DNA from: Candidatus Gastranaerophilales bacterium
GTDB taxonomy: Bacteria; Cyanobacteriota; Vampirovibrionia; Gastranaerophilales; Gastranaerophilaceae
Assembly (NCBI GenBank): GCA_944324475.1
Contig: CALUWK010000001.1
Location: 62,001 to 126,000 of the forward strand
DNA: 64,000 bases
Reading direction: 5' to 3'
Below the pieces are notes generated by a model that did no database searches, was not told the origin of the DNA, and was given only the letters and a program-made list of their open reading frames with translations. Position 1 is the first letter of the stretch. Every line of letters begins with the position of its first letter. Made by a program: the position numbers and the translations under genes. Positions 43,928 to 52,822 of the stretch are shown in pieces.

Positions 43928-44662
43928 ATGACATCTACAATAGCTTTAATAGGTAAATCTGGAAGTGGCAAGACTACTTTTGCAAGGGTTTTTGGAGATT
44001 TAATTAAAAAAAAATTTCCTAATTCTTCGATTTTGTTTGTGGATAATGACTTGTCTCTTGAACTTACGGATAGTTTTGGCGTTAAAACAAGAAATACTAT
44101 TTATGGTATAAAATCAGGTAAACATGAATATAAAACAGGAATTCCTAATGGAATGACTAAGCAGGAGTTTATAGAATGGGCTCTTGAAGATATAATTATA
44201 AATGTAGATGAAAATGTTGATTTGGTCGCCTCTTGGTTTGTTACTCCAAAAGATTGTATTTGTCCTTCTACTAAATTGATGCGTGATTCACTTGTTAAAT
44301 TGATTGAAAGGTATGATTTTGTTATTTTTGATTGTGAATATGATTTGAAGTACCTTAATTTACTTGTTGATTACCCCATTGATGAAACAATAATAGTTTC
44401 TTTGTGTTCGAAATCTTCTCTTTTTCTTGCGTCAAAAATTGCTGAATCATCGAGAAAATATGCAGTAGAGGGGCAGTTAGGAGTTGTGGTCAATAAGGTT
44501 GAAAAAGAAAAACTAAAGGAAATAAATGATATTGCAAAAAGCCTTGAATTAGATATTGTTGCATGTGTTGAAAATTATATTAATGAATTTGGAGGAATTG
44601 ATTATAATAAAATAAAAGATGTTGTTGAAGTTTCTTATTCAAGAATGAATTTGCCGCAATAG
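43928..44662 (+). CDS. CooC-like P-loop ATPase
   Basis: The 244-aa protein has a Walker A GKSGSGKTT (8-16), a switch-like FVDNDLSLEL segment and FVIFDCEYDLKYL, then VVNKV as the base-recognition motif. The layout is that of the MinD/CooC (SIMIBI) family, in which CooC inserts nickel into CO dehydrogenase. The canonical deviant Walker A (KGGxGKT) is replaced by a classical one. A CxC-like pair (DCICPS, near residue 116) could bind metal. It heads the folD-alr-gcv operon with an AAGGGG site before the ATG; its role there is unknown. Confidence 0.7.
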   Translation: MTSTIALIGKSGSGKTTFARVFGDLIKKKFPNSSILFVDNDLSLELTDSFGVKTRNTIYGIKSGKHEYKTGIPNGMTKQEFIEWALEDIIINVDENVDLVASWFVTPKDCICPSTKLMRDSLVKLIERYDFVIFDCEYDLKYLNLLVDYPIDETIIVSLCSKSSLFLASKIAESSRKYAVEGQLGVVVNKVEKEKLKEINDIAKSLELDIVACVENYINEFGGIDYNKIKDVVEVSYSRMNLPQ

Positions 44663-44679
44663 TAAAAAAGGGGAAAAAG

Positions 44680-45519
44680 TTGATAATTGACGGAAAAAAA
44701 GTTGCTTTTTTAATTTTAGAAGAATTAAAAGAAAAGGTTAAAAAGTTTGATAAAAAACCTGGATTAGCGGTAATTTTGGCAAATGATGATCCGTCAAGCA
44801 GGATTTATGTTGCTTCTAAGGAGAAACATTCGCTTAATTTAGGTTATAAATCTTGTGTTTATAGATTTGATAATTCTATTACTCAGGGAAAATTGACAGA
44901 ATTAATACACGAACTTAATGAAAACCCTGATATAAATGGTATTCTTGTCCAATTACCATTATATTCTCATTTAAATGAAAGCGAGATTATAGAATTAATT
45001 GATCCAAGAAAGGATGTTGATGGGTTTCATCCGTTTAATATTGGAAAGCTATATGCGGGATTTAATCCTTATGCTGTGTGTTGTACTCCAAAAGGAATAG
45101 TTAAACTATTAAAAGCTTATAATATAAAAATTGAGGGTAAAAATGCGCTTGTAATAGGACGTTCAAATATCGTAGGAAAGCCTGTTGCTTCTCTTTTGTC
45201 TAATGAAAATGCGACAGTTACTTTGGCTCATTCAAAAACACAGAATTTGAAGGAGTACACTAAAAATGCAGACATTATAGTGAGTGCAACTGGTAAAGCA
45301 AAGTTAATTACTTCTAGCATGGTTAAAAAAGGTGCGGTTGTTATTGATGTAGGAATAATAAAACAAGACAATGGAAGGCTTGTTGGGGATGTTGATTTTG
45401 AAAAAGTTAAAGATGTAGCAAGTTATATAACCCCTGTCCCTGGTGGAGTGGGGCCGATGACCATAGCTTGCTTAATGGAAAATACATTTGAATTATTTTT
45501 ATTACATAATAAAAGGTAG
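44680..45519 (+). CDS. folD: Bifunctional methylenetetrahydrofolate dehydrogenase/cyclohydrolase FolD
   Basis: The 279-aa length is standard. Motifs include PGLAVILANDDPSSRIYVASK with the catalytic Lys region, GILVQLPL, DVDGFHP, the NADP-binding ALVIGRSNIVGKPVASLL in pieces, and the end TPVPGGVGPMT. FolD links 5,10-methylene-THF to 10-formyl-THF. The start is TTG with AAGGGG 6-7 nt upstream. Downstream in the same operon are glycine cleavage genes that generate the methylene-THF it consumes. Confidence 0.96.
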   Translation: MIIDGKKVAFLILEELKEKVKKFDKKPGLAVILANDDPSSRIYVASKEKHSLNLGYKSCVYRFDNSITQGKLTELIHELNENPDINGILVQLPLYSHLNESEIIELIDPRKDVDGFHPFNIGKLYAGFNPYAVCCTPKGIVKLLKAYNIKIEGKNALVIGRSNIVGKPVASLLSNENATVTLAHSKTQNLKEYTKNADIIVSATGKAKLITSSMVKKGAVVIDVGIIKQDNGRLVGDVDFEKVKDVASYITPVPGGVGPMTIACLMENTFELFLLHNKR

Positions 45520-45524
45520 GCGTA

Positions 45525-46694
45525 ATGCAGAATTTTAGAGGAACGTATGTTAATAAAAACAGGGATGCTTGGGTTGAAATCAATCTTTCTAATTTAGAAC
45601 ATAACGTCTTAGAAGTTAAGAAGTATTTAATTAATAATTGTCTTGATAAAAGTAATCCTCCCGAGATATTTGCGGTTATTAAAGCTGATGGGTACGGTCA
45701 TGGTTCATTAATGTGTGCTCCTGTTTTGTTGGCTTGTGGAGTTAGTGAATTTGGTGTTGCAAGTGTGGATGAGGGGATTGAACTTAGAGAAAATAAAATC
45801 GATGCTCCTATATTGGTTCTTGGCGCTGCGCCTTTGTGGGCTTTTGAAAATGCTATAAAGTATGATATTTCAATTTCTATTTTTAATGAGGAACATTTGG
45901 ATGTGGCTTGTCAGTTATATAAAAGATTGAATAAAAGATTAAAAGTTCATATTAAACTGGATACGGGTATGAATAGAATTGGGCTTGAAAAAGAATTTGC
46001 TAAAGATTTTATAAAAAAAGTTTTAAAATCGGATTTTGTTGAATTAAAAGGGATTTTTACTCATTTTGCAGACGTTGAAAATAAAATATTATTTGAAAAA
46101 CAAATAAATTGTTTTAAGGATATAATTGAACCTTTTAGGAATGAGTTTAAAAAGAATGGGGTAAAGATTCATTGTCTAAATTCTCCAGGTATTTTTTCTT
46201 ATCCTGAATTTTCTTATGATATGGTTAGAATGGGGATTGTGATGTGGGGTTTGAGTCCTTATTCAAATAAATCAGAGGAAAATAAAAAAGTAAAATCAAT
46301 GTTTCCTGTTATGGCTTTGAAAGCGAGAATTACAAATATACATACTTTAAAAAAGGGCGATGGAATTAGCTATGGACATATTTATGTTGCTAAAGAAGAT
46401 AAAAAAGTTGCAACAATTCCTCTTGGTTATGCAGATGGAGTTGCAAGAAAATTATCAGGCAATATTATTGCATTTTTAAATGGTAATCAAGTTAATCAGA
46501 TTGGAAGGATTACCATGGATCAAATGATGTTTGATGTTACCGGAATTGAGTGTTCAAAAGGTGACATTATAGAGCTTTTGGGCGAACATAATAAAATAGA
46601 TACTATTGACAGTTGGGCAAATAAACTTGATACAATTAATTATGAATTAACTTGCAGATTAAAAATGCGATTGCCCAGAATTTATATTAGGTAA
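45525..46694 (+). CDS. alr: Alanine racemase
   Basis: The 389-aa PLP enzyme shows WVEINLSNLEHNV, the PLP-lysine motif AVIKADGYGHG (about 50-60), HIKLDTGMNRIG, and C-terminal ISYGHIYVA and GRITMDQMMFDV with the second active-site region. It makes D-alanine for peptidoglycan. It begins 5 nt after folD within the one-carbon operon, an unusual neighbour for the pathway. About 10 extra residues precede the usual start. Confidence 0.95.
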   Translation: MQNFRGTYVNKNRDAWVEINLSNLEHNVLEVKKYLINNCLDKSNPPEIFAVIKADGYGHGSLMCAPVLLACGVSEFGVASVDEGIELRENKIDAPILVLGAAPLWAFENAIKYDISISIFNEEHLDVACQLYKRLNKRLKVHIKLDTGMNRIGLEKEFAKDFIKKVLKSDFVELKGIFTHFADVENKILFEKQINCFKDIIEPFRNEFKKNGVKIHCLNSPGIFSYPEFSYDMVRMGIVMWGLSPYSNKSEENKKVKSMFPVMALKARITNIHTLKKGDGISYGHIYVAKEDKKVATIPLGYADGVARKLSGNIIAFLNGNQVNQIGRITMDQMMFDVTGIECSKGDIIELLGEHNKIDTIDSWANKLDTINYELTCRLKMRLPRIYIR

Positions 46695-46703
46695 GAGGTT
46701 TTA

Positions 46704-47876
46704 ATGGAAATATTAAAAGAAGCAAAAAAAACTTGTTTGTATGATGAGCATATAAAGTTGGGTGCAAAAATGGTGCTTTTTGGTGGTTGGTTAATGCCTG
46801 TTCAATACGAAGGAATTATAAAAGAACATAATGCAACAAGAGAATTTGCAGGTCTTTTTGATGTTTCACACATGGGTGAAATATATATAAAAGGAAAGGA
46901 AAGTCTTGAATACTTGCAAAGCATTGTTCCTCAGGATATTTCAAATTTGAAGGAAGGTTTTGCGGTTTATTGTCAACTTCCAAATAAAGAGGGCGGATTG
47001 GTTGATGATTTAATTGTTTATAATGTAAAAAATTTTGAAATTGATGCAGATTATCTTGTTGTTATTAATGCTTCAAGGATTAATGATGATATTTTATTTA
47101 TGTGGGAAGAAGCTAAAAATTTTGATGTTCAAATTGTAAATAAAAGTGATGAATTTTCAATGTTGGCGCTGCAAGGACCAAATTCAAAATTTATAGTAGA
47201 TAATTTGGGGCTAAAACTTGAAGTACAACCAAAATTTTTTACAATTCAAAAAGCAAAATTTGGTGACATTCCTGTTTTGTTAACCAGAACGGGTTATACA
47301 GGTGAAGATGGTTTTGAGATTATTTTTGAAAATAAATATGCTATTGAAATTTGGAATAAAATATTGTCTTATAAAAGTAAATTTAATGTTGTTCCGGTTG
47401 GTCTTGGTGCAAGAGATACTTTAAGACTTGAAGCAGGTTTGCCTTTATATGGTCATGAATTAAATGAAAATATGACGCCTGTAGAATCTTCTCTTGGGTT
47501 TTTTATCCCGAATGATAAGAAGGAAAATTATAATGGTAAGAGTTTAATATTAGCTCAAAAATTAGGACAAAAGCCATTAAGAAGAAAGCTTTTTTCATTT
47601 ATTATGGAAGATAGGCAAATTGCAAGAAATGGTTGTGATGTTTTTGTTGATGGCGTTAAGGTTGGGTATGTTACATCTGGTGCACCAAGTCCGACATTAG
47701 GAAGAAATATAGGTTTTTGTGTAATTGAATTTGCTAACTTGTCTTCAAGCTTGGTTACAAGACTTAACAATCCTCAAGAAAGTCTTGGCATGATTATACA
47801 AGTTATGGTAAGAAATAAATTATATGATGCAAAATTAACTAAGAAACCTTTTATAAAGAAAAATTATGAAAGATAG
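46704..47876 (+). CDS. gcvT: Glycine cleavage system T protein (aminomethyltransferase)
   Basis: The 390-aa protein has the GcvT features GAKMVLFGGWLMPVQYEGI, FDVSHMGEI, the folate-site segment LLTRTGYTGEDGFEI, and GLGARDTLRLEAGLPLYGHEL in pieces. It transfers the methylene group from the lipoyl-bound intermediate to THF and releases ammonia. An AGAGG site precedes the ATG. gcvH and gcvPA follow directly. Confidence 0.96.
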   Translation: MEILKEAKKTCLYDEHIKLGAKMVLFGGWLMPVQYEGIIKEHNATREFAGLFDVSHMGEIYIKGKESLEYLQSIVPQDISNLKEGFAVYCQLPNKEGGLVDDLIVYNVKNFEIDADYLVVINASRINDDILFMWEEAKNFDVQIVNKSDEFSMLALQGPNSKFIVDNLGLKLEVQPKFFTIQKAKFGDIPVLLTRTGYTGEDGFEIIFENKYAIEIWNKILSYKSKFNVVPVGLGARDTLRLEAGLPLYGHELNENMTPVESSLGFFIPNDKKENYNGKSLILAQKLGQKPLRRKLFSFIMEDRQIARNGCDVFVDGVKVGYVTSGAPSPTLGRNIGFCVIEFANLSSSLVTRLNNPQESLGMIIQVMVRNKLYDAKLTKKPFIKKNYER

Positions 47877-47890
47877 GAGATAATAATAAA

Positions 47891-48268
47891 ATGAATATAC
47901 CAGAAGGAATTTTATGTTCTAAGACTCATGAGTGGGTTCTTGAGGAAGGCAATCAAGTTTTGATTGGTTTAACGGATTGGGCTGTAGAACAACTGGGAGA
48001 TGTTGTTTTTGTGGAATTTCCTGAAGTTGGTTCTAATTTTTCAAAAGATGAAGTTTTTGCAACAATAGAATCTGTTAAAGCGGCAAGTGAAATTTATATG
48101 CCTGTTGCGGGTGAAGTTGTTGAGATAAATGAACAGTTAATTAATTCACCTGAATTGATTAATGAAGATGCTTATTCTGCTTGGCTTGTTAAAGTTAAAC
48201 CTTCTAATTATCAGGAAGATATTGAAGGTTTAATGGAATATGATGATTACAAAGACGAGGTTCAATAA
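47891..48268 (+). CDS. gcvH: Glycine cleavage system H protein
   Basis: The 125-aa lipoyl carrier has SKTHEWV near the start, VFVEFPEVG, and the lipoylation site in ATIESVKAASEIYMPVAGE (Lys in ESVKA). It shuttles the aminomethyl group between P, T and L proteins. It lies 14 nt after gcvT and 12 nt before gcvPA. Confidence 0.97.
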   Translation: MNIPEGILCSKTHEWVLEEGNQVLIGLTDWAVEQLGDVVFVEFPEVGSNFSKDEVFATIESVKAASEIYMPVAGEVVEINEQLINSPELINEDAYSAWLVKVKPSNYQEDIEGLMEYDDYKDEVQ

Positions 48269-48280
48269 AAGAAGGAATTA

Positions 48281-49546
48281 ATGTATAATTACGAGGCATT
48301 GTCTGATAATGATAGAGCTCAGATGCTTGATGTTATTGGTGTAAAATCTGTTGAAGAATTGTATGGTTCAATACCTGAAAGTGCAAGAGTGAATTTTTTA
48401 AATTTATCTGAAGGAGCAGATGAGATAGCTGCCCAGAAGAATCTTGAAAAGATTGCAAAGATGAATAAAATTGATTATCTTTGTTTTTTGGGTGGAGGTG
48501 CTAAAAAAAGATTTATTCCTCCTGCGATAGCTGATCTTATATCAAGATTTGAATTTTTATCTTGTTATACACCTTATCAAGCTGAAATTTCACAAGGATC
48601 TTTGAGGGTTATGTATGAATTTCAATCAGTGATTTGTTCTATTGTTAATCAGGATGTTTCAAATGCTTCGGTTTATGATGGAGCTAGCGCTTGTGCAGAA
48701 GCAATCTTGATGGCATCTCGTTTAACAAAAAAAAGAAAAGTGTTTGTGTGCGAGGATATCAATTTAAATTATCTTGAAGTAATAAAAACCTATTTATGGG
48801 CGAATGATATAGAGCTTGTGATAGGTAAAGATACTGATGATATGGAGCTTTGCGCTAAATTATATCAAACTCCCAACAGATATGGTGAATTAAAAGATGT
48901 TTTCAAGAAAAATTCAAAAGAGCTGATTATAGCTTGTGTGGATTTAATGTCTTGTATTTTGTATGAACCTCCAAAAGTTGATATTACTGTTGGTGACATT
49001 CAATCATTTGGTGTTGGTCTTAATTTTGGCGGAGCTTATGCGGGTTTTATTTCTTGTAGAGACGAATATAAACGTCAATTACCAGGCAGAATTTCTGGAA
49101 AAACAGTTGATAAAAGCGGAAAAACGGCGTATTGTTTAACTTTACAAACAAGAGAACAACATATAAGACGTGAAAAAGCAACTTCAAATATTTGTTCTAA
49201 TCAGGCACTTGTTGCTTTTATTGCTAATTTATATGCAAGAATATTGGGTGAAAAAGGACTTTTAAAAATTGCAAAAATGTCATACAATAATGCCCATAAA
49301 TTGGCTGAAAAATTATCAGAATTAGGGTTTGAAGTTGAAAATGAGGACTTTTTTGATGAATTTACCCTTAATGTCGGATGCAGCGAAAAATTTTTGGAGT
49401 TTATGAAAGAAAATAATATTCTTGCTGGGTGCAAAATTGATGAAAAAAGGATTTTAGTTTCAGTATCTGAATTAAATGATGACGTTGAAATAAGTGAGTA
49501 TATTAGTTCGGCTAAAAAATTTTCATTAATTAGAATTGCTCAATAG
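48281..49546 (+). CDS. gcvPA: Glycine dehydrogenase (decarboxylating) subunit 1
   Basis: The 421-aa length and motifs (RVNFLNLSEGADE, FLGGGAKKRFIPPAI, FLSCYTPYQAEISQGSLRVMYEFQS in pieces, NASVYDGASACAEA, and GAYAGFISC) identify the N-terminal half of split P-protein. The PLP-binding partner GcvPB, which carries the Schiff-base lysine, is normally adjacent; here the next gene is an unrelated 89-aa ORF. GcvPB is needed for glycine decarboxylation, so it must be elsewhere or lost. Confidence 0.95.
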   Translation: MYNYEALSDNDRAQMLDVIGVKSVEELYGSIPESARVNFLNLSEGADEIAAQKNLEKIAKMNKIDYLCFLGGGAKKRFIPPAIADLISRFEFLSCYTPYQAEISQGSLRVMYEFQSVICSIVNQDVSNASVYDGASACAEAILMASRLTKKRKVFVCEDINLNYLEVIKTYLWANDIELVIGKDTDDMELCAKLYQTPNRYGELKDVFKKNSKELIIACVDLMSCILYEPPKVDITVGDIQSFGVGLNFGGAYAGFISCRDEYKRQLPGRISGKTVDKSGKTAYCLTLQTREQHIRREKATSNICSNQALVAFIANLYARILGEKGLLKIAKMSYNNAHKLAEKLSELGFEVENEDFFDEFTLNVGCSEKFLEFMKENNILAGCKIDEKRILVSVSELNDDVEISEYISSAKKFSLIRIAQ

Positions 49547-49620
49547 TTTTTCAATAGGATAATGTATTTTTTTGTAAGATAGTTTAATATAAGAACCTGA
49601 TTATTATTTTGGAGGTTTTT

Positions 49621-49890
49621 ATGTGTAAAACTTATGATGCTATTTATGAATTATCTAAACATACGGAATCTGATATTTTACTTTGTTTTTTGAGAAACAA
49701 AAGGATTGAAGGGCAGCTGCACAAGTGCGATAGTAAATTTCATGAAGATAAGTGCTATGAAGGAGTTATTACTTTAAAAGATGCAGTTGTTACTTGCCGC
49801 AATGAAGATTATATAAGAGAGTATAAATGGATTAACATTCCATCAAAGTATATTGAAACTTTCGCTTTTAAATGTTGTGAAAAAATATAA
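49621..49890 (+). CDS. Hypothetical cysteine-containing protein, 89 aa
   Basis: Not recognised. ATG 49621 is preferred to the in-frame TTG 49609 since TTGGAGG lies 5 nt before it. The short product has six cysteines, including a terminal CC (FAFKCCEKI), and a beta-rich core (LLCFLRNKRIEGQLHKC, GVITLKDAVVTC) that could be a small barrel. No signal peptide. It sits 74 nt beyond gcvPA and before a strong terminator, so it may be the last gene of that operon. Confidence 0.6.
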   Translation: MCKTYDAIYELSKHTESDILLCFLRNKRIEGQLHKCDSKFHEDKCYEGVITLKDAVVTCRNEDYIREYKWINIPSKYIETFAFKCCEKI

Positions 49891-49906
49891 AATAAAGTTT
49901 GCTATA

Positions 49907-49937
49907 AATAGCTCCTGTTGATAACAGGAGCTATTTT
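49907..49937. terminator. Bidirectional intrinsic terminator
   Basis: AATAGCTCCTGTT and AACAGGAGCTATT form a 13-bp perfect stem with a 3-nt GAT loop. A/T-rich arms give T-tracts both ways. It lies between the 49621-49890 gene and the convergent alcohol dehydrogenase. Confidence 0.9.
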
Positions 49938-49940
49938 GAT

Positions 49941-51137
49941 TTATAGGGATTTTTTATAAATTTCTTTTACTGCTTCTTTTGTTGCTTTGGTTGGAGCTAT
50001 TGAAAGTAATCCGTCCAGAGATGGCGTTGTAAAAGCAAGTTCGGTTAATCTTTCAATATCATTTTCGCTAAATCCTTCATCTTTTAATTTATTTGGAACA
50101 CCGACAGATTTTAGCCATTCATATACTAAATCGCCTGCTTCTTTAGCGCTCATTGCATCGTTAATTGACGGTGCCATTGGTTTTAAAATGTGTGTTAAGG
50201 TTTCTTTTTTCGTTTCCCACATATTTTCAATGACTGCAGGAAGGAGTATCGCAAGACCTAAGCCATGTGATAATTCATGTTTAATTGCTGAAAGTGGGTG
50301 TTCAAGAGCGTGTGTATAGTGAAGTAAGCCGTTGTCGAAACAAACTCCGCCGAGCATTGCAGCATAAGCAAGAAAATATCTTGCATTAATATCTTCAGGG
50401 TTTTTATTTGCATCGGGCAGATATTTTGCAACCATTGAAATTACTTCATGAGCAAGGCAAATTGTATAAGGAGAAGCAACTTTACTGGTGGCAGCTTCTA
50501 TAACATGGTTTACTGCATCGATTGAAACATACTTTGTTTGTTTTTCGGATAATTTTGTCATTAATTTAGGATCATCAATAGCATACATTGGATAAATACA
50601 ATTGTATGCTATAGCTGGTTTATAATCTTTTTCTACTATTGTTGCAACCGCAAATCTGTTAGTTTCAGTTCCTGTTCCGTGAGTTAAATTAATAGCAACG
50701 ATTGGAACAGCTTTTTCAGGTGTAAATTTAAATTCATACAAGTCATTTGCTGTTTTATCTTTGTATTGTAATAATATTGCAACTGATTTGCCTGCATCGG
50801 TTGGAGAACCCCCGCCTATTGCAATAACCGCTTCTGCTCCAAAATTCCGAGCTATTTTAGTTGCTTCATCAATGGCAATATTTGTCGGATTTGGTGTAAC
50901 TTTGTCGTAATTAATATATTCAATATTGTTTTGTTTTAAGGCTTTTTCAACAACACTCCAAGCTCCTGTTGCTTTGTATGCGTTTTTTCCTGACATAACA
51001 ATTAACTTATTTATTCCTGTGGATTTAAGGTTAGCTAAAATGTCATTTATTTTTTCTATTGCCCCAACGCCAAAAAAAACATTTGTCCTTGTTCTGATTT
51101 CTTTAATTTCATTGATGTTAATGTCTTTTTCCCACAT
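49941..51137 (-). CDS. Iron-containing alcohol dehydrogenase
   Basis: The 398-aa protein belongs to the group III Fe-ADH family: VIAIGGGSPTDAGKS (NAD site), LTHGTGTETNRFAV, and the metal ligands in YVSIDAVNHVIEA, YTHALEHPLS and HELSHGLGLAI. It could reduce an aldehyde to an alcohol (for example ethanol or butanol) in fermentation. The exact substrate is not predictable. An AAGGAG site precedes the ATG and a TTACAA/TATAAT-type promoter lies just upstream. It is monocistronic with the terminator at 49907. Confidence 0.9.
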   Translation of the reverse strand: MWEKDININEIKEIRTRTNVFFGVGAIEKINDILANLKSTGINKLIVMSGKNAYKATGAWSVVEKALKQNNIEYINYDKVTPNPTNIAIDEATKIARNFGAEAVIAIGGGSPTDAGKSVAILLQYKDKTANDLYEFKFTPEKAVPIVAINLTHGTGTETNRFAVATIVEKDYKPAIAYNCIYPMYAIDDPKLMTKLSEKQTKYVSIDAVNHVIEAATSKVASPYTICLAHEVISMVAKYLPDANKNPEDINARYFLAYAAMLGGVCFDNGLLHYTHALEHPLSAIKHELSHGLGLAILLPAVIENMWETKKETLTHILKPMAPSINDAMSAKEAGDLVYEWLKSVGVPNKLKDEGFSENDIERLTELAFTTPSLDGLLSIAPTKATKEAVKEIYKKSL

Positions 51138-51200
51138 ATAGAAACTCCTTTATAATGTACAAATTCATTGTAACATTTTTTTAAGAGTTTGTGATAAAAT

Positions 51201-52124
51201 TTATTTTTTCTCGGGTTTTTGTATGCTAAAAGATTTATTTTCGTTTATTTCTATTCTTGCAGATTTGATTTTGTCTTTAATTTCATCTGAAATGCCCGAA
51301 CCTTGAACAAGTCTGTCTATAAATGCGTTATTTAATTTAACCGCCTTTGGAAGTGCTTTTAGTTCTTCAAGAATTTCTTTTATTTTTTCAAAATCATAAG
51401 AAAAAGTTTTTTTATGGTTATAAGTTAAAATTTCTCCGCTGTTTGATTGTATTTGTCTTCCTCCACGTTCAAAATATATTTTAAAAATTGAACGTAGGTC
51501 TTGAATTTCCGATTGCATGGTGTTAATTGCTGATTGAAGTCTTAAATATCTTTCAAAAAGATATTCCACATGGTCAATTTGAGATAATTGCCAGTTATAC
51601 TTTTGATAGTACAGCGCTTTTAATCTGGGATAGCATTTTGCTAATGCCATAGCATCTCCCATAGCTCTGTGACGTTTTTCATTATCGGCATTAAATACGC
51701 TAACAAGGCAATCAAGTCCGCAGGATTCATATTGCGGATATACTTCTTTAAACATCATTTGAGTATCTATGTAATTATTTTCAAGTTGTTTGTCATATAA
51801 CCTTTTTGAGGCTTTGTTTAAGAAACTAAAATCAAAAATTGCGTTATGAGCAACTATGGTTGCATCACCTATAAATTCAAAAATTTTGGGGTATATTTCT
51901 TCTTCTGTTGGAGCATCTTTCAGGTCTTCTTCTGAAATTCCATGGATAGCTTGAGATGATTTTCTTATATGGTGTTTTGCGTTGATTAATGTTTCAAACT
52001 TATCTTTAATTTTTCCATTTATAAGTTTTACTCCTGCAAATTCAATTATTTTTTCTCTGGTATAATCCAGACCTGTTGTTTCAACATCTATTATAACTTC
52101 AATTTCTTTAGGTTTTCTTGGCAT
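51201..52124 (-). CDS. DnaQ-like 3'-5' exonuclease with C-terminal extension
   Basis: The 307-aa protein has the DEDDh fold: VIIDVETTGLDYTREKIIEFAG (Exo I, D and E), VAHNAIFDFSFL (Exo II, D), and HRAMGDAMALAKCY (Exo III, H and D). About residues 1-180 form the exonuclease, similar to the epsilon subunit of DNA polymerase III or to DinG/PolC exonuclease domains. The C-terminal 120 residues are helical and unrecognised, with SAINTMQSEIQDLRSIFK. It may proofread or act in repair; a clamp-binding motif is not obvious. Confidence 0.85.
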   Translation of the reverse strand: MPRKPKEIEVIIDVETTGLDYTREKIIEFAGVKLINGKIKDKFETLINAKHHIRKSSQAIHGISEEDLKDAPTEEEIYPKIFEFIGDATIVAHNAIFDFSFLNKASKRLYDKQLENNYIDTQMMFKEVYPQYESCGLDCLVSVFNADNEKRHRAMGDAMALAKCYPRLKALYYQKYNWQLSQIDHVEYLFERYLRLQSAINTMQSEIQDLRSIFKIYFERGGRQIQSNSGEILTYNHKKTFSYDFEKIKEILEELKALPKAVKLNNAFIDRLVQGSGISDEIKDKIKSARIEINENKSFSIQKPEKK

Positions 52125-52162
52125 TTAATTTTTGTTTCCTTCATGAGAATGATAACATAAAA

Positions 52163-52822
52163 TTATTTTTTTATAAATTCGTTTAATTTATCAACGTTTG
52201 TATTAACTTTTTTAATAGTTTTTACCATATTATTTTGTTCACTTTTAATATTTTCAATTTTATTTGTTATATTTTTATTTATATCTTGAATTTCGTTTCC
52301 TATTTGCTTAATTTTAGTATCGTTGGTATCTTTAATGTTGTTTAAAAATTTCTCCATTCCAGCTTTATTGAGACCTTTTATATATTTTTCTATTTGTTCC
52401 ATAATTTCTACAAGACCTGTTGCTTCTTGAGCTATGTCATTTATTCTTATTGTTTCTCCGGTAACTATTCCAACATCACAAGAGTTATCCGGAGGCATAA
52501 GTTCTATTGATTTAGAGCCGCCAAGTCCGTAGAATTCGACTCTTGCAATAGTTCCGTTCGGGATTTTCATATTTTTTTGAGTTATTATTATTTGAACTTG
52601 AATATGTTTATTTTTTGATTTTAATTTTCTTACATATCCGACATTAATTCCCATAAATCTTACGGGAGAACCTTTGGTTATTCCGTCAATATCTTTAAAA
52701 TCAATATTATAAATGTTTGGTTCAACAAATATTTTGGAATAAGCAAAAATTATTCCGCTAAAAACTATTGACAATAATATTGTCCAGATAACTATTTCGG
52801 CTAAAATTGTTCTTTTTTTCAT
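52163..52822 (-). CDS. MCE/MlaD-family lipid transport protein
   Basis: The 219-aa protein has one N-terminal membrane helix (IVIWTILLSIVFSGIIFAY), an MCE domain (about 35-120: FKDIDGITKGSPVRFMGINVGYVRKL, FYGLGGSKSIELMPP), and a long helical C-terminus with coiled coil. MlaD proteins form rings that carry phospholipid between the inner and outer membranes. It is encoded immediately after ilvD (TAAATG junction), but other mla genes are not adjacent. Confidence 0.85.
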   Translation of the reverse strand: MKKRTILAEIVIWTILLSIVFSGIIFAYSKIFVEPNIYNIDFKDIDGITKGSPVRFMGINVGYVRKLKSKNKHIQVQIIITQKNMKIPNGTIARVEFYGLGGSKSIELMPPDNSCDVGIVTGETIRINDIAQEATGLVEIMEQIEKYIKGLNKAGMEKFLNNIKDTNDTKIKQIGNEIQDINKNITNKIENIKSEQNNMVKTIKKVNTNVDKLNEFIKK

